DNA of 30,508 bases from a virus. The translations under genes and the position numbers were made by a program. Position 1 is the stretch's first letter. Every line of letters begins with the position of its first letter. Below, one piece after another: positions 17,024 through 24,375 of this stretch. The stretch is from positions 1 to 30,508 of the IMG/VR virus record IMGVR_UViG_3300047552_000668; one strand, 5' to 3'. The notes beneath the pieces are model-generated. The model had not been told where the DNA came from and searched no databases. It was given only the letters and a program-made list of their open reading frames with translations.

Positions 17024-18373
17024 TTATTCTTTTGACTTCCACAAGAAACCAATCAAATTAACCACTTCCGAATATTTAGCAGGATTGATCTCCAGTATCT
17101 TATCAAGGTACTTTCTGGCTTTATCGTAGTCTTTATAGAAACGTGATTCAATCATTACAAGATAATAAATGAAATCTTCCATGCCTGGCTTCTGTTCTGC
17201 GAGTTCCTCGAATAGTGCTTTGCTCTGTTTTATGTGGTTAGTGATATTACATTCTTTGGCTTTATTCTCATCCCACTGATGATAAAGATAAGCAAGTTGT
17301 TTTCTGATTTTATAGTGGTTTCCTGTCGGTTCGAGTGCTTCTTTTAATACTCTTTCCTGCTCATGTAAGTCTTTAAAGTTCTTAATGGCGTTCATTACCC
17401 ATGCGTCAGGATAGCCTTTAAATACCTGTCGGGCTTCTTCCCATTTCTCATTTTTGAATAAGTCCATTGCTTTCTTTTGTTTCTCAAGAATAGACACTAT
17501 ATCAAGATAGTTTTCTTTTATTACAATCCTTGGAACTTTTGCCTTTTTACATAATACGGTATAACCATACAAGAGTTCATCTTCTGTTATTATTTCAAAT
17601 CCGGCTTTATTCAGTATGTTGTTAAGGCTGACTTTTGTAAATTGGTTTACATGGTTAAGATGATAAAGCTCTTCAAATTCACTGCAAAGATTTCCTGAAG
17701 GTTCATCAAGGATTGCGTCCTGTACTACATAAGGAACGCTAATATATAGATATCCGTTGTCATTAAGTTTGTCATTGAATTTGTCCAGTAGTTTGTCCGG
17801 ATATTGAACGTGTTCGAGTGTATGATAACAGGAGATAAAGTCAAACTTCTGATCCGGTATTGTCTCTGTAATGTCTATGCCATATTCGTATTTCCCGAAC
17901 TTACGTAGAACGTCATTAGATTCCACTCCATACGAATTTACAGACACGGTTTCATTCAAATCTTTATCATGTATTTTAATTTTATCGTCATAAAATCCAC
18001 ATTCAATAAATTCATCAAACCATTTTAAAAAATATCCAGTTGCAGCTCCGTAGTCTAATACATTGATACAATTATCATCATTATCAAATTTTAATTTATT
18101 CTTCAAAAACTTTTCATGATAATATAGTTTACGTCTTTTAGTTATAAGCGATCCAATGTCAACTATCCTGACTAAACTTTCATAGCGTCTTTTTAATTCT
18201 TCGTCATCTGTGTAATCGTATGTGACAAATCCGCAATTCTTACAAATCTTAAATCCTACTGGCTCATCAATAAGATAGTCCCTTTCATACCAGTATTTCT
18301 GATCTCTTAAATAATCAAGACTTTTCCAGTCTGATGAATCACATACGCTGCATGTTTTGTTTTCTATTATCAT
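17024..18373 (-). CDS. Zinc-binding SAM methyltransferase with TPR-like tail
   Basis: 449 residues. An N-terminal treble-clef-like site has C8-x2-C11 and C44-x2-C47 (CKNCGFV). The SAM domain has VLDYGAATGYF (105-115) as motif I, HTLEHV (184-189) and a late HVNQFT (241-246). This order, zinc site then Rossmann fold with a late HxxxF-like motif, is that of sugar C-methyltransferases such as those of deoxysugar pathways, and of related O-methyltransferases. Residues ~285-449 look like helical repeats (EEARQVFKGYPDAW, YDKARKYLDKILEINPAKY), TPR-like. It is the last gene of the carbohydrate-type operon and follows the previous gene by 9 bases with AGAGG. The substrate is not known. Confidence 0.82.
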   Translation of the reverse strand: MIIENKTCSVCDSSDWKSLDYLRDQKYWYERDYLIDEPVGFKICKNCGFVTYDYTDDEELKRRYESLVRIVDIGSLITKRRKLYYHEKFLKNKLKFDNDDNCINVLDYGAATGYFLKWFDEFIECGFYDDKIKIHDKDLNETVSVNSYGVESNDVLRKFGKYEYGIDITETIPDQKFDFISCYHTLEHVQYPDKLLDKFNDKLNDNGYLYISVPYVVQDAILDEPSGNLCSEFEELYHLNHVNQFTKVSLNNILNKAGFEIITEDELLYGYTVLCKKAKVPRIVIKENYLDIVSILEKQKKAMDLFKNEKWEEARQVFKGYPDAWVMNAIKNFKDLHEQERVLKEALEPTGNHYKIRKQLAYLYHQWDENKAKECNITNHIKQSKALFEELAEQKPGMEDFIYYLVMIESRFYKDYDKARKYLDKILEINPAKYSEVVNLIGFLWKSKE

Positions 18374-18382
18374 TATAACCTC

Positions 18383-18598
18383 TTAATTTATTATTTGTTC
18401 TGCATTCATTATTCTTAATCCAGACAATATTTTATATTTCTCTGCTTCTAAAAAATAAATAATATTCATCGGTAAAATCTGATTATCATAACACACTATT
18501 TTACCATCTTTAAACCATGCGTAAATTAAACAAGGTTCATCATTCTCTACACATTCAATAGCGAGTTTTAATTGCTGAATCATTTTTTCTTTATTCAT
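18383..18598 (-). CDS. Small hypothetical protein in sugar cassette
   Basis: 71 residues, starting in an ATGA overlap with the aldolase-like gene. A helix (MIQQLKLAIECVENDEPC) is followed by a strand-rich part (LIYAWFKDGKIVCYDN) and a helix with AEKYKILSGLRI. No motif recognised. Its coupling suggests a role with the cassette enzymes, but nothing in the sequence identifies one. Confidence 0.7.
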   Translation of the reverse strand: MNKEKMIQQLKLAIECVENDEPCLIYAWFKDGKIVCYDNQILPMNIIYFLEAEKYKILSGLRIMNAEQIIN

Positions 18599-19302
18599 TT
18601 TATTACTTTCTCCAGTTCTTTAACGCTTAACATGTGTCTTTGATCTGTTACCGATTTTCCATCTATCGAACATTCTACCATGAAATGTTTTACATCTATT
18701 GCTTTAAATGCCTTGTAAGTATCTCTCACGTATTCTTTACGTCCTACGCTATGAGAACAATCAACAATAAGCCTGTCAAATATGTCCGGTCTTTCAATCT
18801 TTATCCTGATAACGCCTTTTAAATCAGGTGACCAGCGACTATCTTGTTCACGGTCTATATTGACTTCCCCTCTTTCTATTATGTAAGGTTTTCTATTGTA
18901 TCTGTCAACAATTAAATCATATAAGTCAATGGTTTCCTGAATAGTCATCGCCGGAGAACGCTTCAGCATTATGTCGCCTTTGTATAAATCACATAACGAT
19001 TGAATTAAAGAATAGTTTGAACAGTTCCGAGCTCCTATCCAAAGAAAGTCCAACTGATTACATTCAGCTACCTGCTGCGGAGTCTGAACTTCTGTTCCTA
19101 CTGGCATCAGTCTTTCCCGGATATATTCAAGTACGAATAAGCCTTTAGCTCCTACGCCTTCATAGTAACGATCAGCCCTTGTCCCACCCATGAACAGTTT
19201 AGTTCTAAAATGAGTAGCAATACCTTTTAATGCTTCTGCTGTTTCTCTTACGTGCTTTTTATCTGCTAATGATATAAAGCCACATGTTCCGCAAATTAGA
19301 AT
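18595..19302 (-). CDS. Class-I DAHP-synthase-like PEP aldolase, non-AUG start
   Basis: 235 residues if translation starts at ATT 19302, 8 bases after GGAGG. The first in-frame ATG (19191) would remove the conserved start LICGTCGFISLADKKHVRET. Family landmarks: GTC with Cys7, GVGAKGL, WIGARN (88-93), MLKR with Lys114, ERG with Arg144, VDCSHSVGR with His184, MVEC with Glu210, Asp220. These match the four metal ligands (Cys, His, Glu, Asp) and PEP-binding Lys/Arg of DAHP synthase. The KPRTS loop for erythrose-4-phosphate is replaced by TRADRY, so the aldehyde substrate may differ. The family condenses PEP with an aldose to make a 3-deoxy-ulosonate. At 235 residues it is shorter than bacterial DAHP synthases. 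An in-frame stop lies a few codons above ATT; CTG 19317 is an alternative start. Confidence 0.8.
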   Translation of the reverse strand: MLICGTCGFISLADKKHVRETAEALKGIATHFRTKLFMGGTRADRYYEGVGAKGLFVLEYIRERLMPVGTEVQTPQQVAECNQLDFLWIGARNCSNYSLIQSLCDLYKGDIMLKRSPAMTIQETIDLYDLIVDRYNRKPYIIERGEVNIDREQDSRWSPDLKGVIRIKIERPDIFDRLIVDCSHSVGRKEYVRDTYKAFKAIDVKHFMVECSIDGKSVTDQRHMLSVKELEKVIK

Positions 19303-19571
19303 AGTCTTTTCCTCCAGAATTTCTTTAATTTCATTTCATTGTACTCTTTCATTTCTTCCGGCTTCGCTTTCGGCATATAATACTTTCTTCGCATCAACTC
19401 GCCTTCAATTATAGTTTCTTTCCGTTCAAGATCATTTGCATACAGATATCCGTTTGTACTTCGCTTGATCTCATATATCTGCTCTATAAGTTTTACAAGG
19501 TTCTTACTTGGTATCTTATAGACTTGTAAACGAAAAGATTCTATACTTACATCGATGAGCTTTTGAGCCAT
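19296..19571 (-). CDS. Small hypothetical protein in sugar cassette
   Basis: 91 residues from MAQKLIDV, chosen because AAAGG lies 7 bases before this ATG; a longer frame to 19613 lies inside the SDR gene. Helical and basic, with KNLVKLIEQIYEIKRSTNG in the middle and a Lys/Arg-rich end (MKLKKFWRKRLF). It overlaps the SDR gene upstream and its TAA overlaps the proposed ATT start of the aldolase gene, so the three are translationally linked. Function unknown. Confidence 0.7.
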   Translation of the reverse strand: MAQKLIDVSIESFRLQVYKIPSKNLVKLIEQIYEIKRSTNGYLYANDLERKETIIEGELMRRKYYMPKAKPEEMKEYNEMKLKKFWRKRLF

Positions 19572-20398
19572 TGATAAACCTTTTCCATTCCTTCCCGATA
19601 TTTTGTTTTGCATTCCCAGTCTAAAAGATTATAAGCCTTTGATGTACTTACATCTTCTTTCTGGAAATCTCCATAACGAGTAAAGCCACGTTTTAAATTA
19701 ACTGAATTACCTGTCAAAGCCATTACAACACTGATGGTATCCATGATCGATATCTGTTCACTGCCGCAAAGATTTATTATCTCACCATTGCATTTATCAA
19801 AATTCATGCAGGCTTTATAAATGCCATCAATAAGATCATCGATATAAATATATGTCCGTGTCTGGCTGCCGTCACCATTTATGTTTATTGTCTCGCCTTT
19901 TAACGCTTTATCTAAGGCTATGTAATTAAATAATTCTTTCCGCATCCCTTCGCCGTACACTGTACCAATTCGCAGTATGCAATATTTTAGCCCGGGCATA
20001 CCCTTTAAGATGTACTCGCCAGCCATTTTACTTGCTGCATACGGTTCATTTGTCAAAGGATAGGATGTTTCATCAACGTATCTGTCACTGTGGTAAACGC
20101 AGCAGGTTGAAATAAATATCATCGGTATATCGTGTTTGACACAGAACTTAGCGACTTCATAAGTACCCCGAATATTAACTTGAAAATTATTGTCTTGATC
20201 TTTGATCGATTCATTAAGGTCTGCTATGGCTGCCATGTGCACAACCATATGAACAGGCTCAGGAATTATAATCTCGTTTATTTCAAGTATGTTTCTTTCA
20301 GGTAAATCAAAAGGAATTACTGTAATGTTTTCCTGCTGTAGTTTCCTACAGAACGCTGAAGGGATAAACCCCTTATTCCCGGTTACAAGTATATTCAT
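19547..20398 (-). CDS. Extended SDR nucleotide-sugar epimerase/dehydratase
   Basis: 283 residues. An NAD(P)-binding Rossmann start has TGNKGFIPS (6-14), a variant of TGxxGFIG with Pro in place of the last Gly. HMAAIAD (54-60) is the usual sugar-SDR segment. Catalytic residues are Ser97/Thr98 (FISTCCVY), Tyr120 and Lys124 (PYAASK). ILRIGTVYGEG, GDGSQTRTYIYIDDLIDG and the C-terminal end are those of UDP/GDP/CDP-sugar 4-epimerases, dehydratases and reductases. It is coupled by ATGA to the cytidylyltransferase-GT2 gene. The specific reaction cannot be told from sequence. Confidence 0.88.
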   Translation of the reverse strand: MNILVTGNKGFIPSAFCRKLQQENITVIPFDLPERNILEINEIIIPEPVHMVVHMAAIADLNESIKDQDNNFQVNIRGTYEVAKFCVKHDIPMIFISTCCVYHSDRYVDETSYPLTNEPYAASKMAGEYILKGMPGLKYCILRIGTVYGEGMRKELFNYIALDKALKGETININGDGSQTRTYIYIDDLIDGIYKACMNFDKCNGEIINLCGSEQISIMDTISVVMALTGNSVNLKRGFTRYGDFQKEDVSTSKAYNLLDWECKTKYREGMEKVYQWLKSSSM

Positions 20399-21705
20399 AC
20401 GTTATCTGGATGCTCCGCCTCTTGTGTTAATTGACCGTTCCTTTTCCGGTAATACCAGAGAACGTCTTTATAATAAGCAATAGTGCAATGTTGTTTTAAT
20501 CTGTCTAAAAACTCACCACCTATTTTATATCTCAATCCTGACTTGAATTTAAGCTCATTAATGAGCCTCTTGTTTATCAATGCAGATCCCAGGTGTTCAG
20601 TGTTATGTTCAACTCGTTCTGCTAATTGGTTAGATTCTTCATCAAGTCTTTCATATCCTGCCATGCATACATCGTCATGGCTTTCTTCAAGTACATCGTG
20701 CATTGTCTGTAAAGCCGTGTCACAGAAGACATCATCAGCGTCAAGAGCAACTATATATTTCCCTCTGGACATTTCCAGTGCCTTGTTAGAATTAAACGCC
20801 TGCCCCCTGTTCTCTGGATTTCTTACAAACTGAATTTTGCGCCTTTCGTTGTAATGTAAAGTCTCCAAATATTCGGCGATCTTCTCACAAGTCTTGTCTG
20901 TTGAGCAATCATCAATTATGATGTATTCCCAATCATCAAATGTCTGGTTAATTACCGATTTCATGGTTTCCTGAATATACTTTTCAACATTGTAGGCCGT
21001 TGTATAGACTGTTATTTTAGTCTGTTTATTGATACGTAGTAAATATTTATTCTGCTTCAGTAAATTGATAATGTCAAGCGTCCCAGGTCTTTTAAGTAAC
21101 GAAAAAAGAACTCGTAATAGCGTCAAGTCTTCTTCGTAATCCATAGTCAATCTGAATGAGTGCTGATATTCAAACGGCGGGAAATATTCAATCCAGTTAT
21201 TTTCGGGCAGCTTCAAATAATAGCTTGTGAATTCTGAAAACTTATCACCAAGCATCTTGACGGCCCTTCGGAGTGCGTCAACGCTTATTACTTCTCCGGC
21301 GATGCCTTCAGGACACTTTGACATATAAGTATAGTCTCTATTGCCTTTAATGTGAAAATCTATCTGAAGGAATAACAACGTCAAATCAATTAAAATGTCA
21401 TCATGCGTTATTCTGATAATGTGGTCAAAGCAGTATTCTTCAGCACATTCTAAAAGTCTGTGACTTGGGCAAAATGAACCTTGGAACACTTCAATGCCTT
21501 TGCTTTTTGCGATATCAATTATTTTCTGCTGTTGTCCGTCGTTTGGAACGGCTACCACTACTTCGTATTTATCATTGATTACATGATCTAAAAGAATTTC
21601 AAAACATGTCTTGCCGTTTATTTCTTCCAGAATCTTTTCATGCATTCTGCTTGATTGTAAACGTGTTGGAATTATAATTCCGATGTTGTTTTCTTCTCTG
21701 TTCAT
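20395..21705 (-). CDS. SpsF-like cytidylyltransferase fused to GT2 glycosyltransferase
   Basis: 436 residues from MNREENN, chosen for the ATGA overlap with the radical SAM gene and GGAG 8 bases before it. Residues 1-~210 match the SpsF/KdsB/NeuA-type nucleotidyltransferases: IIIPTRLQSSRMHEKILEEI (10-29), FEILLDHV, ITHDD (99-103), and FRLTMDYEEDLTLL (184-197). Residues 229-436 are a GT-A family 2 transferase: ITVYTTAYNVEKYIQET (231-247), IIIDDCSTD (262-270), NRGQAFNSNKAL (299-310), LDADD (321-325) as the metal-binding DxD. The fusion would activate a sugar acid as CMP-sugar and transfer a sugar. The family usually keeps these as separate proteins. Confidence 0.85.
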   Translation of the reverse strand: MNREENNIGIIIPTRLQSSRMHEKILEEINGKTCFEILLDHVINDKYEVVVAVPNDGQQQKIIDIAKSKGIEVFQGSFCPSHRLLECAEEYCFDHIIRITHDDILIDLTLLFLQIDFHIKGNRDYTYMSKCPEGIAGEVISVDALRRAVKMLGDKFSEFTSYYLKLPENNWIEYFPPFEYQHSFRLTMDYEEDLTLLRVLFSLLKRPGTLDIINLLKQNKYLLRINKQTKITVYTTAYNVEKYIQETMKSVINQTFDDWEYIIIDDCSTDKTCEKIAEYLETLHYNERRKIQFVRNPENRGQAFNSNKALEMSRGKYIVALDADDVFCDTALQTMHDVLEESHDDVCMAGYERLDEESNQLAERVEHNTEHLGSALINKRLINELKFKSGLRYKIGGEFLDRLKQHCTIAYYKDVLWYYRKRNGQLTQEAEHPDNV

Positions 21706-22574
21706 TTGTAACTCTCCATAGAACTGCAATTTCTACATGCATTATTATAAATTCTATGCTGTAAATTATCAATTAAATTCAATCGTCTTTCGCTATTCCA
21801 TATTTCCTTTAATGATTTATCACCAAGCCTTCCCATGTATAATTCAGATTGTAAAGCGTAAGCAACACAACAAGCATAAACGAATCCATTCTCGGAAATT
21901 ACCATTCGGCGATTAGGCTGATTGCAGTATTTTCTTTCTCCGCTTTGCAACATGTTTATATAAATATCCTGTTGATTGCGTTCAATAGCTGGTCTTATAT
22001 CGTAATCAACTTCATCACCAAAAAATTCTTTAAACGCTTCATCCGGTTCTGAAATTTTAGTTGTGCGCCTATTTAAGATAACTTTCGGCATATTATGTTC
22101 TTTACGAAGTGCACTTAGTTTGTCAAGGCTGGCAAGTGTCTGAAAGAAGTCCGCTCCTTTACGAATGCGGTTATAAATTGCTTCTGCGGATGAATCGAAG
22201 CTAACTTTCAGATTGTCAATTGTCCATGCTAACGTATTCAATTCAAATTCACTATAAGTGTCTGCGAGTGCTGTATTAAGCATTGTGTAGAATCCATTAG
22301 CTTTAAACAGCATAAATATTTCAGGCCAGTTCGGATGACTTAATGCCTCGCCTCTCCAGTTGAATTTTATCGAAGGAATACGCATCTCTTTTGCTTGTTT
22401 AAAAATGTCATAGACTAAATGCAGGTCTATATCCTTTGCAGGATATTTATGTTCTTTACGAAAGCAGAATTCACAATTAAGTTTGCATTTTGTGGACAGC
22501 TCTAAATCAATATGAGCCGGTGAGGAAAAACTGATGTATTTTGCGAGATGCCATTTAAGGCGTGCTTTTATCAT
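21702..22574 (-). CDS. Radical SAM protein with SPASM-like C-terminus
   Basis: 290 residues. CKLNCEFC gives the C30-x3-C34-x2-C37 cluster motif. KFNWRGEALSHP (about 69-80) is the family GGEP-like segment, and LKVSFDSSAEAIYNRIRKGA (121-140) is the usual SFD motif. The C-terminus has KYCNQP, CC near 234-235 and CRNC near 280, arranged like a SPASM auxiliary cluster, with MGRLGDKSLKEIWNS typical of that domain. SPASM enzymes modify peptides or sugars by hydrogen abstraction. The start ATG follows the microprotein stop directly (TGAATG) and has no strong ribosome site. Confidence 0.88.
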   Translation of the reverse strand: MIKARLKWHLAKYISFSSPAHIDLELSTKCKLNCEFCFRKEHKYPAKDIDLHLVYDIFKQAKEMRIPSIKFNWRGEALSHPNWPEIFMLFKANGFYTMLNTALADTYSEFELNTLAWTIDNLKVSFDSSAEAIYNRIRKGADFFQTLASLDKLSALRKEHNMPKVILNRRTTKISEPDEAFKEFFGDEVDYDIRPAIERNQQDIYINMLQSGERKYCNQPNRRMVISENGFVYACCVAYALQSELYMGRLGDKSLKEIWNSERRLNLIDNLQHRIYNNACRNCSSMESYK

Positions 22575-22748
22575 TCAATTTATTGTATTACTGTTATTTT
22601 CAATTACAACTTTATCTTTTAATATTTCTTCTAATTTTGTCAATCTTTTTTTTCGTCTGTATAAAATATAATTACCGATTAAAAAGCATGTAAAAAATAT
22701 CATGGAAATTACAGCATAAGTATAAAAAATAACATTTAATATTTTCAT
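22575..22748 (-). CDS. 57-residue single-pass membrane protein
   Basis: Reads MKILNVIFYTYAVISMIFFT then CFLIGNYILYRRKKRLTKLE. A hydrophobic span covers residues 5-30, RRKKR marks a cytosolic edge and a short charged helix follows. It begins ATGA with the 35-residue frame and ends TGAATG with the radical SAM gene, so it is embedded in the operon. Function unknown; a membrane anchor for the cassette or a holin-like peptide are the options. Confidence 0.65.
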   Translation of the reverse strand: MKILNVIFYTYAVISMIFFTCFLIGNYILYRRKKRLTKLEEILKDKVVIENNSNTIN

Positions 22749-22852
22749 CTATCCTGCCGATCCTTTAAATTACTGCGTATAAATCCTATTATAAATAAGA
22801 TTACAAGTATAGCGATAATAATTAAAAATATTATTCCGAGTGTGTATATCAT
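22745..22852 (-). CDS. 35-residue membrane microprotein
   Basis: Reads MIYTLGIIFLIIIAILVILF then IIGFIRSNLKDRQDR: one strong membrane span plus a basic/polar tail. It is the first gene after the promoter at 22859-22886. GGGGG lies upstream at a slightly long distance. It is coupled by ATGA to the next small membrane gene. Confidence 0.55.
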   Translation of the reverse strand: MIYTLGIIFLIIIAILVILFIIGFIRSNLKDRQDR

Positions 22853-22858
22853 AGTTTT

Positions 22859-22886
22859 AATGTATACCCCCTTTGTTTAATGTCAA
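22859..22886 (-). promoter_or_regulatory. Sigma70-like promoter of the sugar-type cassette
   Basis: Minus strand TTGACA (22886-22881), 16-base spacer, TACATT (22864-22859, 4/6 to TATAAT). It lies in the short gap between the adenine methyltransferase stop and the first cassette gene. The weak -10 makes it less certain than the other two promoters. Confidence 0.55.
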
Positions 22887-22893
22887 GTGTTAT

Positions 22894-23775
22894 TTACTGA
22901 AATAAATCCTGCTGTGCCTTATCCCCGATTCCATTCCAGTACAGTTTTTCTATTATCTTTTTTTTATCGTGTGAATTTTTATTGTTCATTAGTGATTCTT
23001 TGTGTTTTGCGGCAATCTCTATAAATAACTTATCCTCGCAAAATGAAGACGAAAAATAAACCGGTATTTTCTGACTTTTAGCCCACTCATAAAACTCCTG
23101 TGTATTAAATTCTATTCCGTAATAATTTTCTTTTTTTCCTTCTTTTTGGTTATAAGGAATATCACAATAAATAACAGAATTTGATTTAATCTTGACATCC
23201 CTATAATCTTTAGAAAATACCTCCAGTTGTTCCAGTTGTTCCAGTCGTTCCAGTCGTTCCAGTTGTTGCAGTCGTTCCAGTTGTTCCAGTCGTTCCAGTT
23301 GTTCCAGTTGTTGCAGTTCAAAACGTCCGCTTAATTTTGCCTGTTCTTTAAATTCTTTAATCAATGCAACTCGTTTTTCTGACGTATAATCGTATCCATG
23401 ACTAAACAAATATTCATGTGCTTCGTGTTTAATTTCTTCAATGTCCTTCCCGAAAATATATGAATCACCATTATTTCCAAAACTCCAAATCCAGCGGATA
23501 TATAAATCCTTATCCTTTTCAGCAGAAAACTGTTCTCGGCTTATCCATCTTTTTTCATTTTTATATTTTCCGTTTATTGCGTCTTGAAACAAAACCATCG
23601 TTCCTTGAATATCGTTAGCAATTATATTTTTCCACTTATTATGTAATAAAGCACAATGAGTAATCGCACCGCCTCCAGCAAATAGATCATATAAATTTTC
23701 AGCTTCTGGTAAATGCAAGATAATCCATTCCGCTATTTTTGACTTACTTCCTTGATATGAAAATCCATATTTCAT
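22894..23775 (-). CDS. D12-class N6-adenine DNA methyltransferase with LEQ/LER repeat insert
   Basis: 293 residues. YQGSKSKIAEWI near the start and YDLFAGGGAITH (29-40) form the SAM site, ND at 54-55 follows, and CDIPYN (204-209) is the catalytic DPPY-type motif with Ile for the second residue. These define Dam-like D12 methyltransferases. Residues ~154-186 are runs of LEQ, LER and LQQ encoded by an imperfect 9-bp tandem repeat, placed between the recognition region and the catalytic motif. They would form a charged amphipathic helix. The enzyme probably protects phage DNA from restriction. The start overlaps the stop of the previous gene by ATGA. Confidence 0.88.
   Translation of the reverse strand: MKYGFSYQGSKSKIAEWIILHLPEAENLYDLFAGGGAITHCALLHNKWKNIIANDIQGTMVLFQDAINGKYKNEKRWISREQFSAEKDKDLYIRWIWSFGNNGDSYIFGKDIEEIKHEAHEYLFSHGYDYTSEKRVALIKEFKEQAKLSGRFELQQLEQLERLEQLERLQQLERLERLEQLEQLEVFSKDYRDVKIKSNSVIYCDIPYNQKEGKKENYYGIEFNTQEFYEWAKSQKIPVYFSSSFCEDKLFIEIAAKHKESLMNNKNSHDKKKIIEKLYWNGIGDKAQQDLFQ
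23221..23319. repeat. Imperfect 9-bp coding tandem repeat, eleven units
   Basis: Eleven 9-base units of consensus TTCCAGTTG (plus strand) with TCG and TGC variants in a row. The repeat is in frame, so gain or loss of units changes helix length without shifting the reading frame. It lies inside the adenine methyltransferase gene. Confidence 0.9.
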
Positions 23776-24074
23776 TCATCCACCTTCCCTATTCTTTCAC
23801 CTTGCGGCACATAAGTCTCATTGCATTCTTGACAGTAATGTGTATAAACAGTTGTTATCTTTCCGTTATTCCTGTAATGTTTCTCATAGTGTGCCATGTT
23901 GTTTTTATGGTACTTTGTTTTAACGCCTCTCATTCTGCACTTTTGGCAATACAAATAATTATTCCAAGATTCTCTTGGTTCTATGATGCTATTTCTTTTT
24001 AAAGAGAACGGCTTCAATAAATCTTTTGCCGCTTGTGTCGCTACATTATTCCCGGCGTTCCATTGCTCGAACAT
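23772..24074 (-). CDS. Zinc-finger-like hypothetical protein
   Basis: 100 residues. Two CxxC pairs, YCQKC (~42-46) and YCQEC (~80-84), are separated by a His-rich stretch (KYHKNNMAHYEKHYRN), a layout able to bind zinc. The C-terminus is polar. It is coupled to the methyltransferase gene downstream (ATGA) and to a membrane microprotein upstream (TAATG). It may bind DNA or RNA. No named family. Confidence 0.7.
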   Translation of the reverse strand: MFEQWNAGNNVATQAAKDLLKPFSLKRNSIIEPRESWNNYLYCQKCRMRGVKTKYHKNNMAHYEKHYRNNGKITTVYTHYCQECNETYVPQGERIGKVDE

Positions 24075-24199
24075 TATTTATCCTCACTATGTATTTTAAA
24101 CAAATATTCCATTTCTTCCTGAAGCTGTTTTATTTTATTATCAAGTTTCCAAACTACAAATGCAAAAATTGCCACTAAAACCGCCGTTAATAAAATCAT
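24074..24199 (-). CDS. 41-residue membrane microprotein
   Basis: Reads MILLTAVLVAIFAFVVWKLD followed by a charged coil (NKIKQLQEEMEYLFKI). One N-terminal membrane span and a cytoplasmic helix. GGAGAAAGAGAA precedes the ATG; stop overlaps the next start as TAATG. The layout resembles phage small membrane or spanin-like inner components, but no partner is identified. Confidence 0.65.
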   Translation of the reverse strand: MILLTAVLVAIFAFVVWKLDNKIKQLQEEMEYLFKIHSEDK

Positions 24200-24360
24200 T
24201 TCTCTTTCTCCAGCTTAACAATTTTATTTGCGAAATACCTAGCGCAGCATCCTATACAGTCAGGATAGCGGCCTCCTCCTGTCTTTTGTGTAACACAGTA
24301 ATCGCTACTTTGCTTGCCACACCATTTCTCGAACTGCTTGACTAATTTTTCTTCTTTCAT
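24196..24360 (-). CDS. 54-residue cysteine-rich hypothetical protein
   Basis: Starts MKEEKLVKQFEKWCGKQSSD after AAGGAG. It has five Cys (C14, C22, C35, C38, C39), with CIGCC as a compact metal-binding candidate. It ends in a basic helix and an ATGA overlap with the membrane microprotein. Function unknown. Confidence 0.65.
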   Translation of the reverse strand: MKEEKLVKQFEKWCGKQSSDYCVTQKTGGGRYPDCIGCCARYFANKIVKLEKEK

Positions 24361-24375
24361 TTTATTACTCCTTGT

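Noticed and set aside
23221-23319. CRISPR-like array
   Set aside because: Units are 9 bases with no spacers and are in frame within a methyltransferase gene.
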